From contig NZ_FRCM01000001.1 in NCBI RefSeq assembly GCF_900142915.1, positions 806,001 to 870,000 on the forward strand: a DNA stretch of 64,000 bases, written 5' to 3'. This DNA comes from Mucilaginibacter sp. OK098 (GTDB lineage: Bacteria; Bacteroidota; Bacteroidia; Sphingobacteriales; Sphingobacteriaceae). The position numbers and the translations under genes are program-made. Each line of letters starts with the position of its first letter. Position 1 is the stretch's first letter. Positions 26,746-35,213 of this stretch are shown in pieces. The notes beneath the pieces are model-generated. The model did not search any database. It was not told the origin of the DNA and worked only from the letters and a program-made list of their open reading frames with translations.

Positions 26746-28647
26746 ATGAGAGTCGTTGTCTTCTCGGTTCTGTTATTTTTTATTACCAATTATACATTCG
26801 CCCAACAGAGGCAATACTCTACTACCGATAGAGAAGCTATTAAATATTTTGCCCTTGCTAATCAAAGTTTGGACGACCACCTGTATGATGATGCTATTGG
26901 TAATTTACAAAAAGCAATTGAAGCCGATAATAAGTTTGTTGAAGCTCACGCTGTGTTGGGTGATCTGTTGCGGCAGATGCGTAACTACAAAGCATCTATC
27001 GAACAATTCCATAAGGTAATTGCTTTAAACCCTGAATTTAACCGGGCTGTATATCTTAAAGCCGGAGAAATGGAAATTAGTAATGCGCAGTATGAATTGG
27101 CGCAGCAACATTTGGAAAAGTACTTAACTTATCCAAACATCACAGCTCAGAATACTTATTATGCTCAAAAACTCATTACCGACTGTAAATTCAGTATCCA
27201 GGCAATTGCACACCCCGTCCCCTTTAAACCTATTAACCTGGGACCTGAAATTAATACCGAAGCTGATGAATACCTGCCTGTAGCTACTGCTGATGAAGCT
27301 ACGCTGATATTTACCCGAAAAATAAACAACAACGAGGATTTTTATAAAAGCGATAAATTGAATAATAAATGGCAAACCGCTACTTATTTAAGCGACCAAA
27401 TAAACACCCCCCAATATAATGAAGGTGCGCAATCTATTTCGCAGGACGGCAAGTACTTGTTTTTTACCGGCTGTAACCGTCCGGACGGACTTGGGCGCTG
27501 TGATATATATATAGCGCAAAAAAAAGGGAATGACTGGGGCAAACCATTTGATTTAAGCCCCCCGGTTAATACTACAGGCTGGGAATCGCAGCCATCAATA
27601 AGTGCTGACGGCAAAACGCTTTACTTTGTAAGTAACCGTAAAGGTGGTTATGGTGGCTATGATATCTGGAAATCATCATTAACAGAAAAAGGCTGGGGCG
27701 AGCCGGAAAACCTCGGGCCGAATATCAATACCATTTATGATGAGCAATCGCCTTTTATTCATCCGGATGACAGCACGCTCTATTTTTGTTCGAACGGATG
27801 GCCCGGATTAGGTGGGAAAGATTTGTTTATGAGTCGTTTGGGTAAAGATGGCAAATGGCAAAAGCCCGAGAACCTCGGCTACCCGATCAACTCCAGCGGG
27901 GATGAAAATGGATTGAGCTTAACAGCTAACGGCAGTTATGCATTTTTTTCATCAAATAACTTAAATGGCTTTGGCGGTTTTGATATTTATACTTTTGAAT
28001 TACCGCCAAACTTACGGCCAAAGTTGGTTACCTATGTAAAAGGTATAGTGAACGATGCAAAAACCAAAGCGCCGCTGGAAGCCGCCGTTGAAATAATCGA
28101 CCTGCAAAAAAATACAGCGGTTTACCAGGATTATAGTGATGCAACGCAAGGCGATTTTTTAGCCACATTAACAGCGGGGAAAGACTATGGTTTAAATATT
28201 TCAAAAAGCGGCTACCTTTTTTATTCAGCCAATTTTTCGCTGATCGGCCACGAAGCTAAAAACCCGTACAACATTTTAGTTTTACTGGAGCCAATAGAAG
28301 TTGGCAATAAAGTGATCCTGAACAACATATTTTTTGATACTAATAAATTCGATCTGCAAACTGAATCGATTGCTGAATTACAACAGCTTGTATCGTTTTT
28401 AACAGTAAACCCGACGGTACATATTGAGATTTCGGGTCATACGGATAATGTTGGTAATGATCAGCTAAATCAAACCCTTTCAGAGAACCGGGCAAAATCT
28501 GTTTACCAATACCTTATAAGCAGTAAAATTGCTGCCGACAGGCTTGTTTTTAAAGGTTATGGCAAAACACAGCCTATTGCGCCCAACACAACCGAAGATG
28601 ATCGTAAAAAGAACCGCAGGACTGAGTTTAAGATAATAGCCAAGTAG
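26746..28647 (+). CDS. OmpA-family protein with TPR, PD40 propeller and carboxypeptidase-regulatory-like domains (PorE-like)
   Basis: 633 residues. Signal peptide ending FAQ (~20). TPR repeats (~30-130) are followed by WD40-like PD40 beta-propeller blades (~165-420, with repeated ISxDGKxLYF and GGYDIWKS-type motifs), a CarboxypepD_reg-like domain (~425-510), and a C-terminal OmpA peptidoglycan-binding domain (~520-633; ISGHTDNVGND, ENRAKSVYQYL, RKKNRRTEF). This domain order matches PorE of the type IX secretion system in Porphyromonas, though it lacks a lipobox. Similar proteins exist outside T9SS, so the role is open: a peptidoglycan-tethered periplasmic scaffold is the safe reading. Confidence 0.88.
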   Translation: MRVVVFSVLLFFITNYTFAQQRQYSTTDREAIKYFALANQSLDDHLYDDAIGNLQKAIEADNKFVEAHAVLGDLLRQMRNYKASIEQFHKVIALNPEFNRAVYLKAGEMEISNAQYELAQQHLEKYLTYPNITAQNTYYAQKLITDCKFSIQAIAHPVPFKPINLGPEINTEADEYLPVATADEATLIFTRKINNNEDFYKSDKLNNKWQTATYLSDQINTPQYNEGAQSISQDGKYLFFTGCNRPDGLGRCDIYIAQKKGNDWGKPFDLSPPVNTTGWESQPSISADGKTLYFVSNRKGGYGGYDIWKSSLTEKGWGEPENLGPNINTIYDEQSPFIHPDDSTLYFCSNGWPGLGGKDLFMSRLGKDGKWQKPENLGYPINSSGDENGLSLTANGSYAFFSSNNLNGFGGFDIYTFELPPNLRPKLVTYVKGIVNDAKTKAPLEAAVEIIDLQKNTAVYQDYSDATQGDFLATLTAGKDYGLNISKSGYLFYSANFSLIGHEAKNPYNILVLLEPIEVGNKVILNNIFFDTNKFDLQTESIAELQQLVSFLTVNPTVHIEISGHTDNVGNDQLNQTLSENRAKSVYQYLISSKIAADRLVFKGYGKTQPIAPNTTEDDRKKNRRTEFKIIAK

Positions 28648-28752
28648 GTGAAAGCTAAAAGCAGAAAGCGTAAAGCAGGAGGTTTAAATCCTTTGCTTTA
28701 CGCTTTCTGCTTTAATAATTGCTTTTAGCTTTAGGCTTTCCGCCTTCCGCTT
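28648..28752. repeat. Heptad-word inverted repeat (AAAGCnn words), convergent junction
   Basis: AAAGC at 28651, 28658, 28665 and 28672, exactly 7 nt apart. The complementary arm (GCTTT words) runs to the recQ stop codon. It fills the entire space between the convergent stops of the OmpA-family gene and recQ. Confidence 0.88.
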
Positions 28753-30946
28753 AATTCCCCATTTCGGAAATAAACTTTATCCGCATTAGTTGAATCTCTT
28801 CTATTGTATAATCATCACTGCCAAGTTCGGCCAATGCATCATCTATTGAATCAACTTCGGCAGTACGGAAATAATCAAATACTTCTTCCTGCTTATCCTC
28901 ATCAATAATTTCGTCAATGTAATAATTCAAATTAAGCTTGGTGCCAGAGTTTACAATAGTTTCCACCTCTTTCAGGATCTCTTCATAGGATAATCCTTTT
29001 GAAGCAGCTATATCGTCTAAATTTAAATGACGATCGATGTTTTGAATGATAAACACTTTAAGCGCTGATTTATTGGCAGCGCTTTTGATCACCATATCAA
29101 TAGGGCGGTCAATATCATTATCCTCCACATATTTCTGGATCAGGTCGGTAAAAGGCTTGCCAAATTTAAGCGCCTTCCCTGCCCCTACACCCGAGATTTG
29201 TTTTAATTCTTCAGTCGTGATAGGATAATGCGTACACATTTCCTCCAATGACGGATCCTGGAATATAACAAACGGAGGCAATCCTTTTTGTTTAGCCAGC
29301 TTTTTACGCAAATCCTTAAGCATCTGCAGTAACTCTGTATCCAGGGCGCCACCACCTTGTTTAGGGCCGTCGGCATCATCATCATCATCCGTTGCTTCAA
29401 TCGGTTTGTTCAATACAAAGCGGATGCTGTAAGGGTTGTCAATAAATGAGTTCCCTAGTTTGGTCAATCTCAATAAGCCATACTGGTCAATATCCTTTGA
29501 TAAAAAGTTATTCAGCAGTGCCTGCCTTAAAAGAGAGTTCCATAAGTTTACGCCGTCTTCCTTGCCCGATCCAAAATAATCAAGCAGGTCATGTTCGTAA
29601 TTTTTTATCTGTGCACTATCTGCACCCATAAGGATGCTGATAATATGATGATCGTCAAATTTTTCACCAATTTGTTTTATCAGGCTTAGTGCCCTGTGCA
29701 GGTGCAGCTCGCCATCAAAATGTTCTTTAGGTCCGCAACAGTTATCGCACATATTGTTACAGCCTGCTTCGTTAAAGTTTTCACCAAAATAATGGAGCAG
29801 TTGTTTACGACGGCAAACGGATGATTCGGCATAGTCAATAACTTCTTTCAGGATCTGGGTGCCGATCTCGCGTTCTGATACCGGTTTATCCTTCATGAAT
29901 TTCTGAAGCTTATCAATATCCTTTTCTGAATAAAAAGCAACACAAACACCTTCGCCCCCGTCACGACCCGCGCGGCCTGTTTCCTGGTAATACCCTTCCA
30001 TGCTCTTTGGCACATCATGGTGAATTACATAACGAACATCCGGCTTATCAATGCCCATACCGAAGGCAATAGTAGCAACTATAACATCCACGTCTTCCAT
30101 CAGGAATTTATCCTGTGTATCAGCGCGCACTTTCGGATCTAAACCGGCATGGTATGGCAAAGCTTTAATCCCGTTAAGATTGAGCGCCTCGGCAACTTCT
30201 TCAACCTTTTTACGGCTAAGGCAATATATGATCCCTGATTTACCCTGGTTTTGCTTAACAAATTTAACAATCTCCTTTATTACATTGCGTTTAGCGCGTA
30301 CCTCGTAAAAGAGGTTCGACCGGTTAAACGATGACTTGTAAATAGTAGCATTGTTCATCTGCAGGTTTTTTTGAATATCCTGCTGTACTTTTGGGGTTGC
30401 TGTAGCTGTTAATGCAATAATGGGGATATTATCGCCGATATTGCTGATAACCTGCCTGATCTTGCGGTATTCCGGGCGGAAATCATGCCCCCATTCCGAA
30501 ATACAATGCGCCTCATCAACCGCTACAAACGATACCTGGTTAAGGCGTAAAAAATCAATATTTTCCTGTTTGGTGAGTGATTCCGGAGCAACGTATAGCA
30601 GCTTGGTTTTGCCGGCTAAAACATCTTCCTTAACTCTTCCGATATCTGATTTTGTTAATGATGAATTTAAAAAGTGGGCTATGCTGTCTGAGCCTCCAAA
30701 GGCTCTTAGCTGGTCAACCTGGTTTTTCATCAGGGCGATCAAAGGGGAAATTACTATCGCAGTGCCTTCGCTCATCAATGCCGGTAATTGGTAACACATG
30801 GACTTGCCACCACCTGTTGGCATAATCACAAATGTGTCGTTACCCGCCAATATATTAGTTATGATCGATTCCTGCTCCCCCTTAAAATTATCGAACCCGA
30901 AAAAGTTCTGGAGGTTATCAAAAAGCGACTTCTTAGTTTCTATCAT
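28751..30946 (-). CDS. recQ: ATP-dependent DNA helicase RecQ
   Basis: 731 residues from the ATG at 30946 (MIETKKSLFDNL); the frame opens at a TTG at 31000. Helicase core: MPTGGGKSMCYQLP, AVDEAHCISEWGHDFRPEY and QETGRAGRDG. RecQ-Ct zinc cysteines are in SSVCRRKQLLHYFGE and CNNMCDNCCG, then a winged helix, an HRDC domain (~535-610) and a further C-terminal helical tail of ~100 residues beyond E. coli RecQ length, as in Bacteroidota RecQ. Acts in recombination and fork repair. Confidence 0.96.
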   Translation of the reverse strand: MIETKKSLFDNLQNFFGFDNFKGEQESIITNILAGNDTFVIMPTGGGKSMCYQLPALMSEGTAIVISPLIALMKNQVDQLRAFGGSDSIAHFLNSSLTKSDIGRVKEDVLAGKTKLLYVAPESLTKQENIDFLRLNQVSFVAVDEAHCISEWGHDFRPEYRKIRQVISNIGDNIPIIALTATATPKVQQDIQKNLQMNNATIYKSSFNRSNLFYEVRAKRNVIKEIVKFVKQNQGKSGIIYCLSRKKVEEVAEALNLNGIKALPYHAGLDPKVRADTQDKFLMEDVDVIVATIAFGMGIDKPDVRYVIHHDVPKSMEGYYQETGRAGRDGGEGVCVAFYSEKDIDKLQKFMKDKPVSEREIGTQILKEVIDYAESSVCRRKQLLHYFGENFNEAGCNNMCDNCCGPKEHFDGELHLHRALSLIKQIGEKFDDHHIISILMGADSAQIKNYEHDLLDYFGSGKEDGVNLWNSLLRQALLNNFLSKDIDQYGLLRLTKLGNSFIDNPYSIRFVLNKPIEATDDDDDADGPKQGGGALDTELLQMLKDLRKKLAKQKGLPPFVIFQDPSLEEMCTHYPITTEELKQISGVGAGKALKFGKPFTDLIQKYVEDNDIDRPIDMVIKSAANKSALKVFIIQNIDRHLNLDDIAASKGLSYEEILKEVETIVNSGTKLNLNYYIDEIIDEDKQEEVFDYFRTAEVDSIDDALAELGSDDYTIEEIQLMRIKFISEMGN

Positions 30947-31275
30947 TATAAACGTATTCTTGATTGTATTTAAAAGTTTAAAGTAACAAATTTTTCTCAA
31001 TAAACGATGGATTTACTTTAAAATTTTATACAAAAATGATTATTCTATTAAAAACAATTTGTTTATTTACTTCGTTTAACTCCCGGTATCTGTTAAGCGT
31101 GTTTATTTAGTTTTATTTAATTCATAATTTACAAATTAATAAGCAATTTTGCCCCCGCATTTGCCAAATAAAACCATCGTGAACTGCCGGTAAACAAAAT
31201 CGGCATAAAAAAGTTCATCATTGTTTTATTATCAAGGGAAAACAAACAACTTTACTAAAAATTGTTTAATCACAT
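30947..31275. other. 329-nt divergent intergenic region, no gene seen
   Basis: AT-rich space between recQ and manC. I found no TAnnTTTG box close to either start, no heptad array and no convincing small ORF. It probably holds both promoters in a non-canonical form. Confidence 0.5.
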
Positions 31276-32361
31276 ATGAACAAAAACTACTATGCTATTA
31301 TAATGGCAGGCGGTATCGGAAGCCGTTTTTGGCCCATCAGCCGTACATCGCACCCTAAACAATTTATTGACATACTGGGAACCGGGAAAACTTTGATCCA
31401 AAATACCTATGATCGTTTCCTGAAAATATGCCCCAAAGAAAATATTTACGTCGTAACTAATGAGATTTATACCTCGCTGGTAAAACAGCAGTTGCCGGAT
31501 ATGACCGACAACCAGATCCTGACCGAGCCGGTAATGCGCAATACTGCGCCTTGTGTTGCTTATGGGTCTTTTAAAATTGAAAGTCTTAACCCTGATGCTG
31601 CTATTGTAGTTGCCCCATCTGATCACCTGATACTTGATGAGGCAGCATTCATAAGCACTATTGAAAAATCACTGGAAGTAGCAACAGCAAATAATTGCCT
31701 TATAACTCTAGGTATAAAGCCATCAAGACCTGATACCGGTTATGGATATATTCAATATACGGAGCAAAGCCTAAAAAATGATTTTTATAAGGTTAAAACC
31801 TTTACAGAAAAACCAACCCTCGAAATAGCCAAGACCTTTTTACAAAGCGGTGATTTTTTATGGAACGCCGGGATCTTTGTATGGTCGGCCAGGGCTATAG
31901 TGAATGCTTTCAGCAATTATTTGCCCGATATGTATGAAATTTTTGCAGAAGCAAGGCCTGTGTATAACACTACTGATGAAAAAGCACATATTCATACTTC
32001 TTACCTGCGGTGTACCAATATCTCTATTGATTACGGGATAATGGAAAAGGCCGATAACGTGTATGTGCTGCCTTCGGAATTTGGCTGGAGCGACCTGGGG
32101 ACATGGGCCTCAATTTATGAGCTGGCCGAAAAAGATTATGTAGGTAATGCAGTTATCCCCGCCGAAAAAGTTATCATGTACGATTCATCGAACTGTATGG
32201 TTAATGTACCCGGCGAAAAGCTGGTTATATTACAGGGGCTTCATGATTATATTGTTGTTGAAGCCAATAATACCCTGCTGATCTGCCCCCGCGACCAGGA
32301 GCAAAACGTTAAAAAGGTGGTTGCCGATGTGAAGCAACAGTTTGGAACGAAGTATATTTAG
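31276..32361 (+). CDS. manC: Mannose-1-phosphate guanylyltransferase
   Basis: 361 residues. Nucleotidyltransferase signature YAIIMAGGIGSRFWPISRTSHPKQF (here split by the 20-residue rule: YAIIMAGGIGSRFWP then ISRTSHPKQF), then VVAPSDHLI, FTEKP, FLWNAGIFVW and FGWSDLGTWAS. Makes GDP-mannose for surface glycans. Length shows the single-domain form without the phosphomannose isomerase fused at the C-terminus. ATG start. Convergent with rlmB through a repeat that also holds its terminator. Confidence 0.94.
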   Translation: MNKNYYAIIMAGGIGSRFWPISRTSHPKQFIDILGTGKTLIQNTYDRFLKICPKENIYVVTNEIYTSLVKQQLPDMTDNQILTEPVMRNTAPCVAYGSFKIESLNPDAAIVVAPSDHLILDEAAFISTIEKSLEVATANNCLITLGIKPSRPDTGYGYIQYTEQSLKNDFYKVKTFTEKPTLEIAKTFLQSGDFLWNAGIFVWSARAIVNAFSNYLPDMYEIFAEARPVYNTTDEKAHIHTSYLRCTNISIDYGIMEKADNVYVLPSEFGWSDLGTWASIYELAEKDYVGNAVIPAEKVIMYDSSNCMVNVPGEKLVILQGLHDYIVVEANNTLLICPRDQEQNVKKVVADVKQQFGTKYI

Positions 32362-32515
32362 TGATTAGAGACTGGAGATCAGAGATTAGTTTCTTTGTAG
32401 TCCAATAGTCGGAAGGATCTAAATAGGAAAGCCCTTGCAAAGTAATGCGAGGGCTTTTTTGCTAATCTCTAATCTCTAATCTCTAATCTCCAATTAACTA
32501 ATCTCTAATCTCTGC
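32359..32515. repeat. Heptad-word inverted repeat (nnyAGAG words) around a terminator and into rlmB
   Basis: Left arm AGAG/GGAG at 32367, 32374 and 32381. Right arm CTCT/CTCC at 32467, 32474, 32481, 32488, 32503 and 32510. The array overlaps the manC stop and continues into rlmB, supplying its last codons (RLEIS then TAA at 32494-32496). A separate U-rich terminator hairpin lies in the loop. Confidence 0.88.
32428..32460 (+). terminator. Rho-independent terminator for manC
   Basis: Stem AAGCCCTTGCA/TGCGAGGGCTT with a 6-nt loop, followed by TTTT. It sits between the two arms of the heptad repeat. Confidence 0.85.
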
Positions 32516-33261
32516 CTTATCGCTTCATACAATATCACCCCTGTTGCCACAGAAACGTTTAACGATTCAATTTCACCGTACATCGGGATCTTGGCTAAAT
32601 GATCTGCTATGCGGATGATATCATTGCGTACGCCATCTTCTTCCGAACCCATTACTATTGCTGTAGGTACTGTATAATCAGGTTTGTAAATATACTCCTG
32701 CGTTTTTTCGGTACAGCAAACCAATTGCAGGCCTGATTCCTGGAGAAATTTCACAGTTTGCATAAAGTTATCATGCCGGCAAACCGGGATCTTATACAAA
32801 GCCCCGGCAGATGTTTTTATTGAATCAGGGTTAATCTGTGCCGATCCTTTTGCCGGTACCACTATGGCATGCACACCACTACATTCGGCAGTGCGGGCAA
32901 TGGCGCCCATGTTACGTACATCGGTAATAGAATCAAGCACCAGTATCAATGGAACTTCTCCCTTCTCGTATATTGTTGGAATTATATCCTCTATTTTTTG
33001 GTAGATAATAGGAGAAATGAACGCGATCACCCCCTGGTGATTTTTCATAGTGATGCGGTTAAGCTTTTCAACCGGCACCTGCTGGGCAGTTATATTATAT
33101 TCATGCAGCAAAGCCCTGAGCTCGTTCAATAGCTCGCCACCAATACCCCTTTGTATGTATAAAGACTCGATCTCTTTTCCCGAACGGATGGCTTCAATAA
33201 CGGCACGGGTTCCAAAAACCACCTGGTTACTTTCGCGGACTTCCCTGTTGTTGTACGACAT
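32494..33261 (-). CDS. rlmB: 23S rRNA 2'-O-methyltransferase RlmB (TrmH/SpoU family)
   Basis: 255 residues. N-terminal substrate-binding domain with VVFGTRAVIEAI and the C-terminal SPOUT knot: LDSITDVRNMGAIARTAEC, VMGSEEDGV and ESLNVSVATGVILYEAI. Methylates G2251-equivalent of 23S rRNA. The last residues (LEIS) are encoded by the adjacent heptad repeat, so the normal C-terminus may have been replaced. ATG start; -7 box at 33293-33286. Confidence 0.94.
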   Translation of the reverse strand: MSYNNREVRESNQVVFGTRAVIEAIRSGKEIESLYIQRGIGGELLNELRALLHEYNITAQQVPVEKLNRITMKNHQGVIAFISPIIYQKIEDIIPTIYEKGEVPLILVLDSITDVRNMGAIARTAECSGVHAIVVPAKGSAQINPDSIKTSAGALYKIPVCRHDNFMQTVKFLQESGLQLVCCTEKTQEYIYKPDYTVPTAIVMGSEEDGVRNDIIRIADHLAKIPMYGEIESLNVSVATGVILYEAIRQRLEIS

Positions 33262-33285
33262 TGTAAATTATTAAAATTAAGGCTG

Positions 33286-33293
33286 CAAAAGTA
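33286..33293 (-). promoter_or_regulatory. -7 element TACTTTTG for rlmB
   Basis: Minus-strand match to TAnnTTTG, 24 nt upstream of the rlmB ATG. The rest of the 33262-33580 divergent space holds only the dnaB promoter elements and no gene that I can support. Confidence 0.5.
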
Positions 33294-33545
33294 GCCATAT
33301 TTATTGATTTAGCCTTTATTGAACTGATGCACCATTTTGGTTTTTTTAGAATAATATAATTCATTGAAATTACATTATTAACAATTTTGGTGTTTATCAA
33401 CATAGGGTTAAACAACTGATAATCAAATAATATTTAAAGTTACTAACAATTACCAAACATCTGATGTTAGGCCTTGGTATAGAAATTACGGTTTCTTTAA
33501 ACGATTTTTCAGGCCCTTTAAATTGAAATGTTAACTTTTACTGCA

Positions 33546-33574
33546 TTGTTCCGCGCCAAATTTGTATATTTTTG
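33546..33574 (+). promoter_or_regulatory. Promoter of dnaB (-33 TTG, -7 TATTTTTG)
   Basis: TTG at 33546-33548, an 18-nt spacer, then TATTTTTG at 33567-33574. The dnaB ATG is only 6 nt beyond the box, predicting a leaderless or near-leaderless mRNA. Confidence 0.6.
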
Positions 33575-33580
33575 TTGAGT

Positions 33581-35149
33581 ATGATTTTGGAGAACGATAA
33601 CCAGTATAATAAGCCGAATACCGACCGGAGAAACAGAGTAACAAACCCTACCCCTTATAGCGGTTTAGGTAAGCTTCCGCCACAGGCAATTGATTTGGAG
33701 GAGGCTGTGCTGGGTGCATTAATGCTGGAAAAAGATGCGCTATCATCAGTAATTGATATTTTAAAAGCTGATGTTTTTTATAAAGATAGCCACCAGAAAA
33801 TATTTGCGGCTATCCGCATGCTGTTCGAAAAATCATCGCCGGTAGATATTCTTACGGTTACCGCGCAGTTACGCCAGCAGGGCGAACTGGAAATGATTGG
33901 CGGCGCCTATTATATTACCGAGCTTACCAACCGGGTTGCTTCGGCAGCAAATATTGAATACCACTCAAGGATCATTATTCAAAAATTTATCCAGCGGGAA
34001 TTGATCAGGATCTCGACTGAAGTTATCCAGAGTGCTTATGAAGATACATCAGACGTACTTGATCTGTTAGATAAGGCTGAAAAGAACCTTTTTGAAATAG
34101 CTCAAAACAACCTTCGCCGTGATTCGCGTAAGATGGATGACCTGATGCATGAAGCATTAAAAGAAATTGAAGCGCTTAAAGATAAAAAGGACGGTTTAAC
34201 CGGTGTTGCATCCGGATTTACTGATCTTGACCGCATGACCTCCGGCTGGCAAAAATCCGACCTGGTTATTATAGCTGCCCGCCCCGCAATGGGTAAAACG
34301 GCGTTCGTGTTAACATGCGCACGTAATGCTGCGGTTGATTTTAATAAACCGGTTGTGGTATTCTCGCTCGAAATGTCATCTGTTCAGTTGGTTAACCGTT
34401 TAATTTCCGGGGAAACTGAAATCGAGCAGGAAAAGATCCGTAAAGGAAATATGGAGGAATGGGAATGGCAGCAGATCCACTCCAAAATTGGCAGATTGGA
34501 AGCGGCTCCTCTGATAATTGACGATACCCCTGCCCTTAATATTTTTGAGTTCAGAGCAAAATGCCGCCGATTAAAATCGCAGCATGATATCCAATTGATC
34601 ATCGTGGATTATTTGCAATTGATGCATGGTAAAGCTGCCGATGCAAAAGGCGGAGGTAACCGTGAACAGGAAATTGGTAGTATCTCCCGGGCTTTAAAAT
34701 CAGTAGCTAAAGAATTAAATGTACCGGTGATAGCGTTATCGCAACTAAGTCGTGCGGTTGAAAGTCGTCCCGGTGGTTCAAAACGGCCAATGCTGTCAGA
34801 TTTGCGTGAATCTGGTTCAATTGAGCAGGATGCGGATATGGTATTGTTCTTATATCGCCCTGAATATTATGGATTAGAAGTTGATGAAGATAATATGCCA
34901 ACAGCAGGTGTTGGTGAGGTTATTATAGCCAAGCACCGTAATGGTGAAACCGGGAGGGTAAGGCTTAAATTCGTTGGTAAGTTTGTTAAGTTTACAGACC
35001 TTGACCAGGGGATGGACGGCTCATTCTCACCTGCAAATGCATTCTCGGGCTTAACCCCTTCAAACGAATTTGAAAAACCAAGCAACTTCATCATCAGGCC
35101 ATCAAAAATGGATCAAATGGATGATGACGATGGTTCAGCGCCGTTTTAG
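33581..35149 (+). CDS. dnaB: Replicative DNA helicase
   Basis: 522 residues from the ATG at 33581 (MILENDNQYN); two TTG codons just upstream extend the frame but lie within the promoter box. N-terminal DnaB domain (GKLPPQAIDLEEAVLGALM), Walker A ARPAMGKTAF, H2 VVFSLEMSS, H3 LIIVDYLQLM, and the DnaB-specific ESGSIEQDADMVLFLYRP. An acidic tail (DQMDDDDGSAPF) ends it, as in Bacteroidota DnaB. Hexameric fork helicase. No intein. A paired palindrome abuts the stop. Confidence 0.96.
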   Translation: MILENDNQYNKPNTDRRNRVTNPTPYSGLGKLPPQAIDLEEAVLGALMLEKDALSSVIDILKADVFYKDSHQKIFAAIRMLFEKSSPVDILTVTAQLRQQGELEMIGGAYYITELTNRVASAANIEYHSRIIIQKFIQRELIRISTEVIQSAYEDTSDVLDLLDKAEKNLFEIAQNNLRRDSRKMDDLMHEALKEIEALKDKKDGLTGVASGFTDLDRMTSGWQKSDLVIIAARPAMGKTAFVLTCARNAAVDFNKPVVVFSLEMSSVQLVNRLISGETEIEQEKIRKGNMEEWEWQQIHSKIGRLEAAPLIIDDTPALNIFEFRAKCRRLKSQHDIQLIIVDYLQLMHGKAADAKGGGNREQEIGSISRALKSVAKELNVPVIALSQLSRAVESRPGGSKRPMLSDLRESGSIEQDADMVLFLYRPEYYGLEVDEDNMPTAGVGEVIIAKHRNGETGRVRLKFVGKFVKFTDLDQGMDGSFSPANAFSGLTPSNEFEKPSNFIIRPSKMDQMDDDDGSAPF

Positions 35150-35154
35150 GCCCC

Positions 35155-35213
35155 CCGGCCTCTAAAGGGGAGTAAAATTGCATATTCGTTCCCTCTTTAG
35201 GGGGCTCTAGAAG
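35155..35213. repeat. Paired CCTCTAAAGGGG element at convergent junction
   Basis: Left arm around CCTCTAAAGGGGA and right arm around TCCCTCTTTAGGGGG are imperfectly complementary. Same family as the element at 4360. It starts 6 nt after the dnaB stop and contains the chrA stop codon (TAG, minus strand, 35209-35207). Confidence 0.7.

Noticed and set aside
29203..29400. Antisense or alternate-frame ORFs inside recQ, folD, the permeases and others
   Set aside because: They lie entirely inside well-supported genes in other frames and show no recognisable domain or start context.
33227..33415. 62-residue minus-strand ORF overlapping the rlmB start
   Set aside because: It covers the promoter region of rlmB, has low-complexity Ile/Asn-rich content and no family likeness.
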